In this document: one piece after another, positions 1-7,641 of the stretch | Position numbering within the stretch: the stretch's first letter is position 1 | How the letters are laid out: every line of letters starts with the position of its first letter | Assembly: GCF_900188145.1 (NCBI RefSeq) | Contig: NZ_FZOJ01000032.1 | Span: 1 to 54,661, forward strand | DNA length: 54,661 nucleotides | From: Anaerovirgula multivorans | GTDB lineage: Bacteria; Bacillota; Clostridia; Peptostreptococcales; Natronincolaceae | Direction: 5' to 3' | The notes under the pieces: generated by a model | What the model was told of the DNA's origin: nothing | The model's database searches: none | Seen by the model: the letters and a program-made list of their open reading frames with translations, nothing else | Program-made: the position numbers and the translations under genes

Positions 1-98
1 GATAAATTAAGTATTGATGTAATTACCCTGAAAAAGGTGATGATAGAAGGGTTAACTTATTATTCTTTCAACTTCAGATGCAATCCTAATCGTTAGGC
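1..98 (+). other. Possible attI or left array boundary
   Basis: The array's first junction, GTTAGGC at 92-98, has no matching GCCTAAC box or L'' arm in the 91 bases before it, unlike every later junction. That is what an attI site (a simple core site next to the integrase gene) would look like. An attC whose 5' half lies before the window start is also possible. No coding sequence is apparent in these bases. Confidence 0.35.
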
Positions 99-133
99 GA
101 CATACCAAGAGAAAAAAGCGAGGATTAAAAACA

Positions 134-625
134 ATGATTAGAAAAGGCTGTATAGATGATCAAATATTAATCATGAACATAATAAAAGATACTATTGCAG
201 ATATGGAATCAAAAGATATTCATCAGTGGGACAACATTTATCCAGGCTTTGAAATAATAAATAATGACATAAGTAAGGGTCATCTTTATGTATATGAAGA
301 TTCTGGAATTATAAAAGGTATTGTTGTTTTAAATGAGTATCAAGATAAAGAATACAACAGTTTGGAATGGAAATTTAAATCAGGAAAACAGTTAGTTATT
401 CATCGTCTATGTGTTAGTCCTAAATATCAGGGGCAAGGTATTGCAAGGTTACTAATGGTTTATGCAGAACAGCATGGAAAAGAGTTAGGGTACAAATCAA
501 TTAGGCTTGATGTATTCACAGATAATCATCGTGCATGTAATTTTTATGAAAAGCTTGGCTATAAATCTGTAGGAATTGTAAATTTTAGAAAAGGAAAATT
601 TTATTGTTTAGAAAAAAGTTACTGA
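134..625 (+). CDS. GNAT family N-acetyltransferase (cassette gene)
   Basis: A 163-residue protein with the GNAT fold. The acetyl-CoA binding motif A is at about residues 97-110 (V-SPKYQGQGIARLLM, matching R/Q-x-x-G-x-G/A), and the C-terminal motif B reads DNHRACNFYEKLGYK. GNAT proteins transfer an acetyl group from acetyl-CoA to an amine; the substrate cannot be told from the sequence. The ATG follows a GAGG at 119-122 with rather long spacing. The gene is alone in the first visible cassette, followed by an attC at 677-801. GNATs are common integron cargo. Family assignment is firm, substrate unknown. Confidence 0.85.
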   Translation: MIRKGCIDDQILIMNIIKDTIADMESKDIHQWDNIYPGFEIINNDISKGHLYVYEDSGIIKGIVVLNEYQDKEYNSLEWKFKSGKQLVIHRLCVSPKYQGQGIARLLMVYAEQHGKELGYKSIRLDVFTDNHRACNFYEKLGYKSVGIVNFRKGKFYCLEKSY

Positions 626-676
626 CTAGCGAGAGAGATTTAGATTAATGCAGTCAGATAGTAGTTTGGTACGAAC

Positions 677-801
677 GCCTAACAGTGCATTACCGGCTCC
701 GCTATGCTCCGACCCAAACCTTTTCGCTGGGAGACAAGCTCCACCAAGAAGCATTCCTTTGGGGTCCAGCTCAAAGGCTTCGGTAATGCGAGACGTTAGT
801 T
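677..801 (+). other. attC site 1
   Basis: R'' GCCTAAC at 677-683 and R' GTTAGTT at 795-801. The inner arms GCATTACCG (L'') and CGGTAATGC (L') are perfect complements. The cassette this site belongs to starts GTTAGGCG (92-99), complementary to CGCCTAAC here. The centre shares the segment TTCCTTTGGGGTCCAG with the later sites. Confidence 0.8.
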
Positions 802-904
802 GACAACACAATATCAGAGGAGGGCGTTGGGGCCAATTATTTTGTCTGATGCTACTTAACATTAGATGGGTTATATGTATTAACTCATAAGGAGGGTATA
901 AATT

Positions 905-1114
905 ATGGATTTAAATTGTCCTTATTGCAATAATGAATTGATAGAAGGTTTCATACGCGGAGGGAGGTATACATTTAAGTGGTATACTGAAAACATGAGT
1001 TTTATTGCAAAGCATACAGAGTTCGGAGGCGAAATAATAAGTGAGAATCCAAAGGTTAAGTGCTATAGATGTAAGAGTTGCAATAAGATTATTATAGATA
1101 TAGATGGACTCTAA
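905..1114 (+). CDS. Zinc-ribbon small protein (PF20097/DUF6487-like)
   Basis: A 69-residue protein with two CxxC pairs: CPYC near residue 5 and CKSC near residue 58, preceded by YR. This is the layout of small clostridial zinc-ribbon proteins with a glycine-rich centre and a PKVKxYRCKxCxKIIID ending. It probably binds one zinc ion; no biochemical role is known to me. The ATG at 905 is well placed behind AAGGAGGG. It is the first gene after attC site 1. No canonical attC follows it before the insertion sequence. Confidence 0.75.
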   Translation: MDLNCPYCNNELIEGFIRGGRYTFKWYTENMSFIAKHTEFGGEIISENPKVKCYRCKSCNKIIIDIDGL

Positions 1115-1184
1115 TATAATGGTATTTCAGGTAGTCTTTTAAAGGTGTGGTTGACAAATAATGCGAAACAACCATAAGCGTGAT

Positions 1185-1334
1185 TTAATAACTATTCTTG
1201 TGCCACCCACCGAAAAAACCAAAGAATCCAAACAATCCAAACAATTTCGTATTATTAGTAAAAAACCCTAGTAAACCTAATAATCCCAATAAACCTAGAT
1301 AGCGTAACTTATTTACTTCATTAATTTTTTTCAT
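1185..1334 (-). CDS. 49-aa Gly/Leu/Phe-rich membrane microprotein
   Basis: On the minus strand, an ATG at 1334 lies 8 nt behind a strong GGAGGG site (1343-1348 on the + strand numbering). The product starts MKKINEVNKLRYLGLLGLL, contains repeated LGLLG and FGFFG units and ends GGWHKNSY. The basic start, hydrophobic middle and aromatic end suggest a membrane-associated peptide of the short LGLLG-type proteins seen in Firmicutes. It is the only array gene against the cassette direction. The start context argues for a real gene; function unknown. Confidence 0.6.
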   Translation of the reverse strand: MKKINEVNKLRYLGLLGLLGLLGFFTNNTKLFGLFGFFGFFGGWHKNSY

Positions 1335-1409
1335 AATTAATCCCTCCATTCACATGGAAATATATATTCGTAGAGTTATTAATATATTACATAATAGGTT
1401 TAAATCTAT

Positions 1410-2904
1410 ATCATAGGCGTTAACTTAACCCATGTTATTCCAAGGTAAAAATTACATTTGCATAAAAACATAAAAAATGGGAATCTCAAAGTGACGATCA
1501 AATCACAAAGGAGAGATTCCCATGAAGATATCTTCATCACTTATTATACCTTTTATTCGCTTTTTTAGTAATGCTAAAATTATGGAAATCGCTATTAATA
1601 CAGGTTTTCTTAAACGAAAAAGAGATATCTTACCTGATACAATAGTAAAAACTTTTATCTTTGGGTTAATTAGTACCCCTAATCCCTCTTTAAAACAGAT
1701 TGCATCAAAATGTGAAAAAATACAACCAGGACTTAGAATTACTAAAAACGCAATATACAATCGATTACCTGCTATATCTGAATTTGTACAACATATATTC
1801 ATCGATACTATGAAAATCACTTTACAAAAAGCAGTTCCAGCAAAAATAACTAAAATTCTATTTCAATTCAAAGATGTTAAAATATGTGATAGTACGAAAA
1901 TTTCTTTACCTGATAAACTAGCAGACCTTTGGCCTGGGTTAGGTAGACGTAATGCAAAGTCAGCATTAAAAATACAAGGTATTTACAGCTTAATATCTAG
2001 TTCTTTCTCAAGCCTTGAGTCAACTAAGGCTCCAGGAAACGATACTACTTATACAAAGAAATTGCTTTCTATGATTGATAAAGGTGAATTGCTAATTGTT
2101 GATTTAGGCTATTTTAGCAAAACATTTTTTGAAAAACTCTCAAACAAAGATGCTTTTTACTTAAGCTGTATTCGTAGCAATACTGCTGTTTATCTAGACA
2201 AAGCAGGTGAAATGAAACAAGTTGATTTAGCTGAGATACTAAAGGGACACAACCTTGTTGATACAACTGTCTTTATAGGCGTAGGGTACAAAAAACAGTT
2301 GGAGTGTCGTTTGGTTGCTATTCGTCTGTCAGATGAAATTGTCAATGAACGTAGACGAAAAGCCAAAAAGAAGGCTAAATCCCAAGGTAAACAACTAAGT
2401 GCTAAAGAAATTGAGTTACTGGCATTTAATATCATAATTACAAATGCAAATGGAGATATGCTCTCCTCTGAAGCAGTATGTGATCTATACCGTGCCAGGT
2501 GGCAGATAGAGCTTGTATTTAAAGCATGTAAGAGTTATTTAAACATAGACAAATTAGGAAATTGTGGACTTTATCAGCTAGAATGTCTAATTTATGGACG
2601 TTTAACAGCAATTTGTATAGCCTTTTTAATGTATAATGCTTTTTACATCGAAATATATACTTTACACCAAAGAGGGATAAGTATGCTGCTGTTTATAAAG
2701 CTTTGGGCTGATGAAGCATCAACAATTAGTGAAAATATCAATTTAAGCTTAACAGCTATCCAAGAAATTTACCACATCCTTACTAGAATATCTAAACACT
2801 CTTTACATGAAAAACGCAAAAGAAAAACAACTCTAGAAATATTACAGGGATATTGTTTGCCCAAAATAAATTACCAAAATATAGCTTAAGTTAACGCCTA
2901 TGAT
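1410..2904 (+). mobile_element. IS4-family insertion sequence with 19-bp perfect inverted repeats
   Basis: The left end ATCATAGGCGTTAACTTAA (1410-1428) is the exact reverse complement of the right end at 2886-2904. The element is about 1.5 kb and holds one transposase gene, whose stop codon lies inside the right repeat. No exact target duplication is visible: the 10 bases outside the ends match only loosely (aaatctatat / atttacatat). That suggests an old insertion or an adjacent deletion. It separates the zinc-ribbon/49-aa part of the array from the membrane-protein gene at 2945. Confidence 0.9.
1522..2889 (+). CDS. IS4-family DDE transposase
   Basis: A 455-residue transposase with an RNase H-like DDE domain. 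The likely catalytic acids are D123 (KICDSTKIS), D194 (LLIVDLGYFS) and E330. E330 lies in LYRARWQIELVFKACK, which fits the IS4 signature Y-(2)-R-(3)-E-(6)-K. The ATG follows AAAGGAGAG at a good distance. No frameshift or missing catalytic residue is visible, so the enzyme looks intact. It acts on the 19-bp ends of its own element. Confidence 0.95.
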   Translation: MKISSSLIIPFIRFFSNAKIMEIAINTGFLKRKRDILPDTIVKTFIFGLISTPNPSLKQIASKCEKIQPGLRITKNAIYNRLPAISEFVQHIFIDTMKITLQKAVPAKITKILFQFKDVKICDSTKISLPDKLADLWPGLGRRNAKSALKIQGIYSLISSSFSSLESTKAPGNDTTYTKKLLSMIDKGELLIVDLGYFSKTFFEKLSNKDAFYLSCIRSNTAVYLDKAGEMKQVDLAEILKGHNLVDTTVFIGVGYKKQLECRLVAIRLSDEIVNERRRKAKKKAKSQGKQLSAKEIELLAFNIIITNANGDMLSSEAVCDLYRARWQIELVFKACKSYLNIDKLGNCGLYQLECLIYGRLTAICIAFLMYNAFYIEIYTLHQRGISMLLFIKLWADEASTISENINLSLTAIQEIYHILTRISKHSLHEKRKRKTTLEILQGYCLPKINYQNIA

Positions 2905-2944
2905 TTACATATTATTTTATATTTGGTAGGGGAGGAAAAACTAA

Positions 2945-3394
2945 ATGAAGAAATTTTGTAAGACTGTTGCAATTGTTTTTGTGGCAATAACATTCATATT
3001 TATTTTATCAAGGTATGGGTGGAGGATACTTGGTTTTTCAATGTGTAATTCTCCAAGTTCGCTATATGCTGAGACTGTTTCTGTTGAGAATGGTTCAGTC
3101 CGTATTAAGGGAGGAATAGGAAGTAGTGCATCTGCTTATGTAGGACATATTTATGAAATAAAGGATAGCAATCTTTACATAGGCGTAAAGCATAATACAC
3201 TATTAGGGTTCTTAAATCGTTGGGGTGATTTTGATATAACGATAACATTAGATAATACAGATATTGAAAATGTTTATTTTAAAGACAAAAACAGAGAGAA
3301 ACTGATATGGAACGCCGATGAGGGGCTTATCAGAGCTATTCCTAAAGCAACACAAAGCATAGATGGTGCAACCGAAGATGATGATGAGGAATGA
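2945..3394 (+). CDS. Membrane-anchored hypothetical protein
   Basis: A 149-residue protein with one N-terminal hydrophobic segment (about residues 7-21, AIVFVAITFIFILSR) after a KKFCK start. This could be an uncleaved anchor or a signal sequence. The rest is predicted outside the membrane and ends in an acidic tail (TEDDDEE). The ATG is preceded by GGGGAGG. I do not recognise the family. The start lies only 40 bases from the IS right end, and the cassette's attC follows at 3479-3629, so the original cassette head was probably lost. Expression may now depend on the IS. Confidence 0.7.
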   Translation: MKKFCKTVAIVFVAITFIFILSRYGWRILGFSMCNSPSSLYAETVSVENGSVRIKGGIGSSASAYVGHIYEIKDSNLYIGVKHNTLLGFLNRWGDFDITITLDNTDIENVYFKDKNREKLIWNADEGLIRAIPKATQSIDGATEDDDEE

Positions 3395-3478
3395 TTACTC
3401 AAATTATGCAAACTGCGAAAATAAGCATATTGATTAGTTGTGTTTAATACGCATTCTTGATAAAAGACGTCACTACTC

Positions 3479-3629
3479 CCTATAACAATGCATTTGCATA
3501 AAGGTGCTGGAAGTACGTGTCAAGGGAAAGGTCAGAGCACCACACCATCTCACTGGGTGGCAAGCACCGCCAAGGGGTATTCCTATAGGGTCCAGTTCGA
3601 AAGTGTCGCAAATGCGGGACCGTTATAGG
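3479..3629 (+). other. attC site 2 (CCTATAAC type)
   Basis: The outer boxes are CCTATAAC (3479-3486) and GTTATAGG (3622-3629); the inner arms are GCATTTGC (3490-3497) and GCAAATGC (3608-3615). The outer boxes depart from the usual GTTRRRY consensus but are exact complements. The 17 bases ending at 3486 are identical to those ending at 5236 in site 4. Confidence 0.75.
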
Positions 3630-3723
3630 AAATGGCGATATCGGGATTGCCCTTTGAAGCTTTTTTAATATGAGAAAGTTTAATATTGCAAAAATATATA
3701 ATATAAAAGGTAGTGATGGCAAA

Positions 3724-4320
3724 ATGTTTAAACAATGGGATGTCGGAATATTACTCTTTAATGAGGTGGAAGTTTTAGATTTTGCTGGACCATTTGAAGT
3801 ATTTTCTATTACAACTTATCCGGAGTCAAATATAAGACCATTTAAGGTAACAACAGTTGCTCAAACAAAAGAGTTAATAACTGCTCGAAACGGACTCAAA
3901 GTTCAGCCAGATTACGATTTTTATGATGCTCCACATTTTGATATCTTAATTATACCTGGTGGATATGGAGCAGAAGAAATTGAAATTCATAATCAGAAAG
4001 TTTTAAATTGGATTAGTGAACGAATGAATACTGTTGATTTAATGGCATCTATATGTACCGGAGCTTTTTTATTAGCAAAAACGGGTTTATTAAATGGCAA
4101 GAAAGCAACTACGCATTGGATGGACATTGAAAGACTGGAAAAAGAATATCCTAAAGTGAGAGTTGAGCATAATGTCAAATATGTTGATGGCGGTTCAATT
4201 ATTACTTCAGGAGGCATATCTGCAGGAATAAACATGTCATTTTATATTGTCAAAAAACTTTTGGGAGAACAAGTAGCGAGTTATACTGCAAAAAGAATGG
4301 AGTATGACATCAATATCTAA
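3724..4320 (+). CDS. DJ-1/PfpI family protein (cassette gene)
   Basis: About 198 residues with the class I glutamine amidotransferase-like fold of DJ-1/PfpI proteins. The nucleophile elbow is ASICTGAFLLAKTGLL, with the expected Cys. A conserved acidic residue sits in the first strand region (NEVEVLDFAGPFEVF), and THWMDIE follows. The nearest relatives by pattern are isonitrile hydratase-like proteins and the N-terminal domain of GlxA-type AraC regulators, but no DNA-binding domain is present. The start at 3724 fits the domain edge; an upstream in-frame ATG at 3670 has no ribosome site. The reaction is uncertain. Confidence 0.8.
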   Translation: MFKQWDVGILLFNEVEVLDFAGPFEVFSITTYPESNIRPFKVTTVAQTKELITARNGLKVQPDYDFYDAPHFDILIIPGGYGAEEIEIHNQKVLNWISERMNTVDLMASICTGAFLLAKTGLLNGKKATTHWMDIERLEKEYPKVRVEHNVKYVDGGSIITSGGISAGINMSFYIVKKLLGEQVASYTAKRMEYDINI

Positions 4321-4392
4321 TGTGTTTTAAGAAAAAAAGATATAATAGTGATATTTAACTAAAGAATTAAGTGGTAAAAGCTGTCGCCACTT

Positions 4393-4542
4393 CCTATAAC
4401 AAAGCATTTGCATAAAGGTGCTGGCAGCACGTGTCAAGGGAACAGTCAGAGCACCACATCTTCTCACTTGGAGCGAAGCTCCTCTAAGGGGTATTCCTTT
4501 AGGGTCCAGTTCGAAGACGTCGCAAATGCGAAACGTTATAGG
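4393..4542 (+). other. attC site 3 (CCTATAAC type)
   Basis: The outer boxes are CCTATAAC (4393-4400) and GTTATAGG (4535-4542), with GCATTTGC/GCAAATGC inner arms. The 17 bases 4384-4400 complement the first 17 of the same cassette (3622-3638) at 16 positions. The single exception is C4390 opposite A3632. Confidence 0.8.
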
Positions 4543-4661
4543 AAATAGTGATATCAGAGATTTTCTATGTGGTCTTTTTAAAAGGTAAGGAGATACATAA
4601 TAGTTGCAAAATGTGTAGAATTATTATTAATTATAATTAGATATGTTATGGAGGAGTGAAG

Positions 4662-5183
4662 ATGGAAATTAGAAAAGCTACCCTTGATGAAGTTAAAGAC
4701 ATCAGTCGTATTCATGCTTTAAGCTGGAAGTCGGCCTATAAGGGAATTATTCCACAAGCATACTTAGATGAGCTTAAAGAAGATTTTTGGGTACCATCTT
4801 TTACATCTTGGATAAAAGATAATGTTTTAACCGTACAGCTTATTTTAGACAATGGGCACTCAGTCGGTTGTGTTGCTTATGGAAAATCTAGAGATAAATA
4901 TCTGCCAAATTGGGGCGAAATTGTCTCCATTTATCTGTTGCCCGAATATTTTGGCAGAGGATATGGTAATAAGCTTTTAGAAAGTGCCTTATTAGATTTA
5001 AAGCGATTGGGCTATCAAAATATTTACTTATGGGTACTTAAAGAAAATCAACGAGCAAGATATTTTTACGAGAAGAATAAGTTGCAATGTAACAAAGATG
5101 AATGCATTTGTGAAATTATGGGAGAACAATTTACTGATATACGATATATTTATTCTTTTAACAACTCTGCCAAACGAGTATAA
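4662..5183 (+). CDS. GNAT family N-acetyltransferase (cassette gene)
   Basis: A 173-residue GNAT protein. Motif A reads LLPEYFGRGYGNKLLE (acetyl-CoA pyrophosphate loop with GRGYG), and motif B reads ENQRARYFYEKNKL. The N-terminus IRKATLDEVKDISRIHALSW is typical of the RimI/PhnO-like group. GGAGG at 4650-4654 sets the start at ATG 4662 rather than the GTG six bases earlier. It differs clearly from the GNAT at 134-625, so it is an independent cassette and not a duplication. Substrate unknown. Confidence 0.87.
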   Translation: MEIRKATLDEVKDISRIHALSWKSAYKGIIPQAYLDELKEDFWVPSFTSWIKDNVLTVQLILDNGHSVGCVAYGKSRDKYLPNWGEIVSIYLLPEYFGRGYGNKLLESALLDLKRLGYQNIYLWVLKENQRARYFYEKNKLQCNKDECICEIMGEQFTDIRYIYSFNNSAKRV

Positions 5184-5228
5184 GCGGTGTAATTTAAATC
5201 ACATCCTTTATAGAAGACGTCACTACTC

Positions 5229-5375
5229 CCTATAACAATGCATTTGCATAAAGGTGCTGGGAGCACGTTTTTCGAGCAGGGTCAGCACCACACCTTCTCA
5301 CTGGGAGCGCAGCTCCACTATGGAGTATTCCTTTGGGGTCCAGTTCGAAGGCGTCGCAAATGCGAAACGTTAGGC
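5229..5375 (+). other. attC site 4 (hybrid outer boxes)
   Basis: The 5' box CCTATAAC (5229-5236) does not pair with the 3' box GTTAGGC (5369-5375), although the inner arms GCATTTGC/GCAAATGC pair. The 5' box matches the start of its own cassette (GTTATAGG, 4535), and the 3' box matches the next cassette's own R'' (GCCTAAC, 6022). This is the pattern left by site-specific insertion. Confidence 0.85.
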
Positions 5376-5421
5376 GACATGCTAAATAAATTCCGATATA
5401 TTGTAATATTGAAAGGTGGCT

Positions 5422-6006
5422 ATGAATGTGGTTGATAGGAAACGAGTATGTCCTGCTGAACAAGCTGGAAGTCTCGATAATGGATTTAGAAGATTTTTTC
5501 AGAATCCATCTAAAATATTAAAACCCTATATTAAAGATGGAATGACAGTGTTGGATCTTGGTTGTGGTCCAGGCTTTTTCTCTGTTGAAATGGCTAAAAT
5601 GGTTGGCAAGAATGGCAAAGTTATAGCTGTTGATGTACAGGAAGAGATGCTTGAGAAATTAAAAAATAAAATTAAAGGAACAAAGATCGAAAAACGGATA
5701 AAGTTACATAGATGTGAGGAGAACAGAATAGGTGTTACAGATAAAGTAGATTTTATTTTAGCTTTCTATATGGTTCATGAAGTTCCTAATCAAGAAATAC
5801 TTCTAAGAGAAATAATATCTATATTAAAACCAAATGGAAAGGCTTTCATAGTTGAACCTAAATTTCATGTTTCAAAAGAAGTATTCGAAGAAACTAAGAA
5901 AGCAGTAAAAAGATTAGGATTTGAAATTATCAATCAGCCAAAATTATTCATGAGTCGTGGAATTGTTTTTAAAAATGCAATTGTAAATACTAGTAAAGAG
6001 ACTTAG
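5422..6006 (+). CDS. Class I SAM-dependent methyltransferase (cassette gene)
   Basis: A 194-residue protein with a Rossmann-type methyltransferase domain. Motif I is TVLDLGCGPGFFSVEMAK (about residues 43-60); motif II follows with GKVIAVDVQEEML, where the Asp contacts the SAM ribose. The later strand is DKVDFILAFYMVHEVPN. It resembles UbiE/arsenite-methyltransferase-like small-molecule methyltransferases, but nothing identifies the acceptor. AAAGG at 5412-5416 points to the ATG at 5422; a GTG six bases upstream overlaps that site. Confidence 0.87.
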   Translation: MNVVDRKRVCPAEQAGSLDNGFRRFFQNPSKILKPYIKDGMTVLDLGCGPGFFSVEMAKMVGKNGKVIAVDVQEEMLEKLKNKIKGTKIEKRIKLHRCEENRIGVTDKVDFILAFYMVHEVPNQEILLREIISILKPNGKAFIVEPKFHVSKEVFEETKKAVKRLGFEIINQPKLFMSRGIVFKNAIVNTSKET

Positions 6007-6021
6007 CCGCTATGCACAATC

Positions 6022-6168
6022 GCCTAACAATGTTTTTGCACAAGGGTGCTGGAAGCACGATTTTAGGGAAGGATCAGAGCACCACACCTTCTCACTGGGT
6101 GCAAGCACCTCCAAGGGGTATTCCTTTAGGGTCCAGTTCGAAGGCGTCGCAAATGCGAAACGTTAGGT
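6022..6168 (+). other. attC site 5
   Basis: The outer boxes are GCCTAAC (6022-6028) and GTTAGGT (6162-6168). The inner L' arm is GCAAATGC and the L'' arm is slightly altered (TGTTTTTGC). The centre is close to sites 2-4 (GGGTCCAGTTCGAAGGCG). TCGCCTAAC at 6020-6028 complements its own cassette start at 5369-5377. Confidence 0.85.
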
Positions 6169-6268
6169 GTAATTGGTCGCAGGCCGCCTCGTCCTGAGGT
6201 GGATTTTGATAGCGCGGTCTTTGAAGTTGTATATTATAAAACTAAATTTAGGAAGAGGGGGTAATGTA

Positions 6269-6951
6269 ATGTGGGATGTGTTTATTTCTCATGCTTCAGA
6301 AGATAAGGAGCTTGTTGTAAGGCCGTTAGCTAAACAACTTTCTGAGATTTATAAAGCTAAAGTATTACTAAAGAGGAAATAAGTAAGTATAGCTTGGTTT
6401 TAGCCGATAAGTTTGCTATTGGATTGAGTAATGAATTTGATATTGATGATTTGACAATTAAAATATTGAAAGTTATTAGACCTGACATTTATGATAATAT
6501 AAGCAGAATGCAATATTTTGAACGATTATTGAAAGATTCTAGGCAATATATGATTAGTAATAAAGACTTTTCAAAGATTACCAGGATCCCTCCAGTAAGG
6601 CATGAAAAACTATCAACTCAAATGAGTGCAAGATTAAAACTGGCACATAATGCAATAAAAGATGTTGATTTAAGAAGTTATGAAGCCTATGAAGAAGATT
6701 TTCGAAGAAGTACTAATATCGATAGGGAGATTATTATTACAGAGCTTCTTGTAGCAGTATATCTTGACTGTATAAATAAAAGAAAAATGTCCCTAGAAGA
6801 GAAAACTACCTTATATGTACACACATTATCATTGGGTAATAATGAAAAACCGGCTAATTTCAGTAGTAATGAATGGATAGAGTTTTCTGAGATTATTAAA
6901 AACTATGCAAATGACATAAATGCTAATATTGTTATGGAATATAAATTTTAG
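6269..6951 (+). pseudogene. Broken TIR-domain protein gene (internal deletion)
   Basis: The first 37 codons from ATG 6269 (behind GGAAGAGGGGG) encode MWDVFISHASEDKELVV, the first strand and helix of a bacterial TIR/SEFIR domain, and stop at 6382. A second open stretch in another frame reads on to 6951. Read upstream of 6394, that frame gives ITKEEISKYSLVLADKF. The BB-loop, catalytic Glu region and rest of the TIR domain are missing, so a deletion has joined the two ends out of frame. The downstream 180 residues look like a helical C-terminal domain of unknown function. TIR proteins often act in antiphage NAD+-consuming systems; this copy should be inactive. Confidence 0.75.
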
Positions 6952-6997
6952 AATAATTGGTAGAGTTAACGGTCTAGTGATAGTTATAAAAATATAG

Positions 6998-7022
6998 GGT
7001 CCCACGTCCTGTGGGACTCTGA
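6998..7022 (+). terminator. Hairpin after the broken TIR gene
   Basis: GTCCCACGTCCTGTGGGAC folds as a short GC-rich hairpin, but no good T-run follows it. It could be a weak transcription stop or part of the extended attC region that begins a few bases later. Confidence 0.35.
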
Positions 7023-7042
7023 ATTACGGGGCGACCAACTAC

Positions 7043-7173
7043 ACCTAACAATGCACTCAAGTTGGCTTTGGCTGATTTGGGGTAATATTTTTGAAGAAGC
7101 CAAAGCACATTCCTCAGCCTAAGATAAGAGCTATCTAAGGCTGAGGAACGTCTTGAATGCGCAGACGAGAAGA
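7043..7173 (+). other. attC site 6 with non-canonical R' box
   Basis: R'' is ACCTAAC (7043-7049), with L'' GCACTCAAG and L' CTTGAATGC. The 3' box is GAGAAGA (7167-7173) instead of GTTRRRY. The 19 bases 7031-7049 complement the start of their own cassette (6162-6180) at 18 positions. The centre differs from sites 2-5, with its own arms GCCAAAG/CTTTGGC and TCCTCAGCC/GGCTGAGGA. Confidence 0.75.
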
Positions 7174-7277
7174 ATCTATAGTAATCTTTCACAGTAGTAG
7201 GATTTTGTACAATAAAGTGATATATAAATTTGTTTTATTCATCTACAATAAATAGACTATTTGAGGGGGATATGAAA

Positions 7278-7637
7278 ATGGATAAAATCAATATCTGCGA
7301 GAAATTAAATCTTTTTAATGAGTATTGGAGTCCGAAAATATTAGGCGAAGTCAACGAATCATATGTTAAAGTTGCCAAACTCAAGGGCGAATTTCTATGG
7401 CACAGTCATGAAAATGAAGATGAAATGTTTTATGTTCTAAAAGGATTATTGATTATTAGGTTTAGGGATAAGGACTACGTTTTAAATGAAGGAGAATTTC
7501 TCATTATTCCGAAAGGAATTGAACATATGCCCGTTGCTAAAGAAGAAGTACATGTAATGTTAATTGAAGCAAAAACAACGTTGAATACTGGAGAGGTAAG
7601 AAATGAAAGGACAGTAGAGGAACTTGAAACAATTTAG
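7278..7637 (+). CDS. Cupin domain protein (cassette gene)
   Basis: About 119 residues forming a single small cupin barrel. Cupin motif 1 is HSHENEDEMFYVLKG (two His and a Glu as metal ligands). Motif 2 is NEGEFLIIPKGIEHMP, whose His is the last ligand. A metal is therefore likely bound; the substrate is unknown (sugar isomerases, dioxygenases and sensors all share the fold). GAGGGGG at 7263-7269 fits ATG 7278 better than the ATG at 7272. It lies alone in its cassette between two unusual attC sites. Confidence 0.85.
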   Translation: MDKINICEKLNLFNEYWSPKILGEVNESYVKVAKLKGEFLWHSHENEDEMFYVLKGLLIIRFRDKDYVLNEGEFLIIPKGIEHMPVAKEEVHVMLIEAKTTLNTGEVRNERTVEELETI

Positions 7638-7641
7638 TGCG

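Noticed and set aside
1151..1180. Possible decayed attC (GTTGACAAATAATGCGAAAC) after the zinc-ribbon gene
   Set aside because: It has ATGCGAAAC like a true L' side, but no R' box follows and no matching 5' arms were found.
1400..2914. Target site duplication of the IS4 element
   Set aside because: The best flanking match (aaatctatat / atttacatat) is only 6 of 10, too weak to claim.
3480..3722. Open frames over attC sites on either strand (e.g. 626-862, 3480-3722 and 5230-5463 on minus; 5238-5435 and 6012-6197 on plus)
   Set aside because: They follow the repeated palindrome sequence, have no ribosome sites, and share translated pieces only because the DNA repeats.
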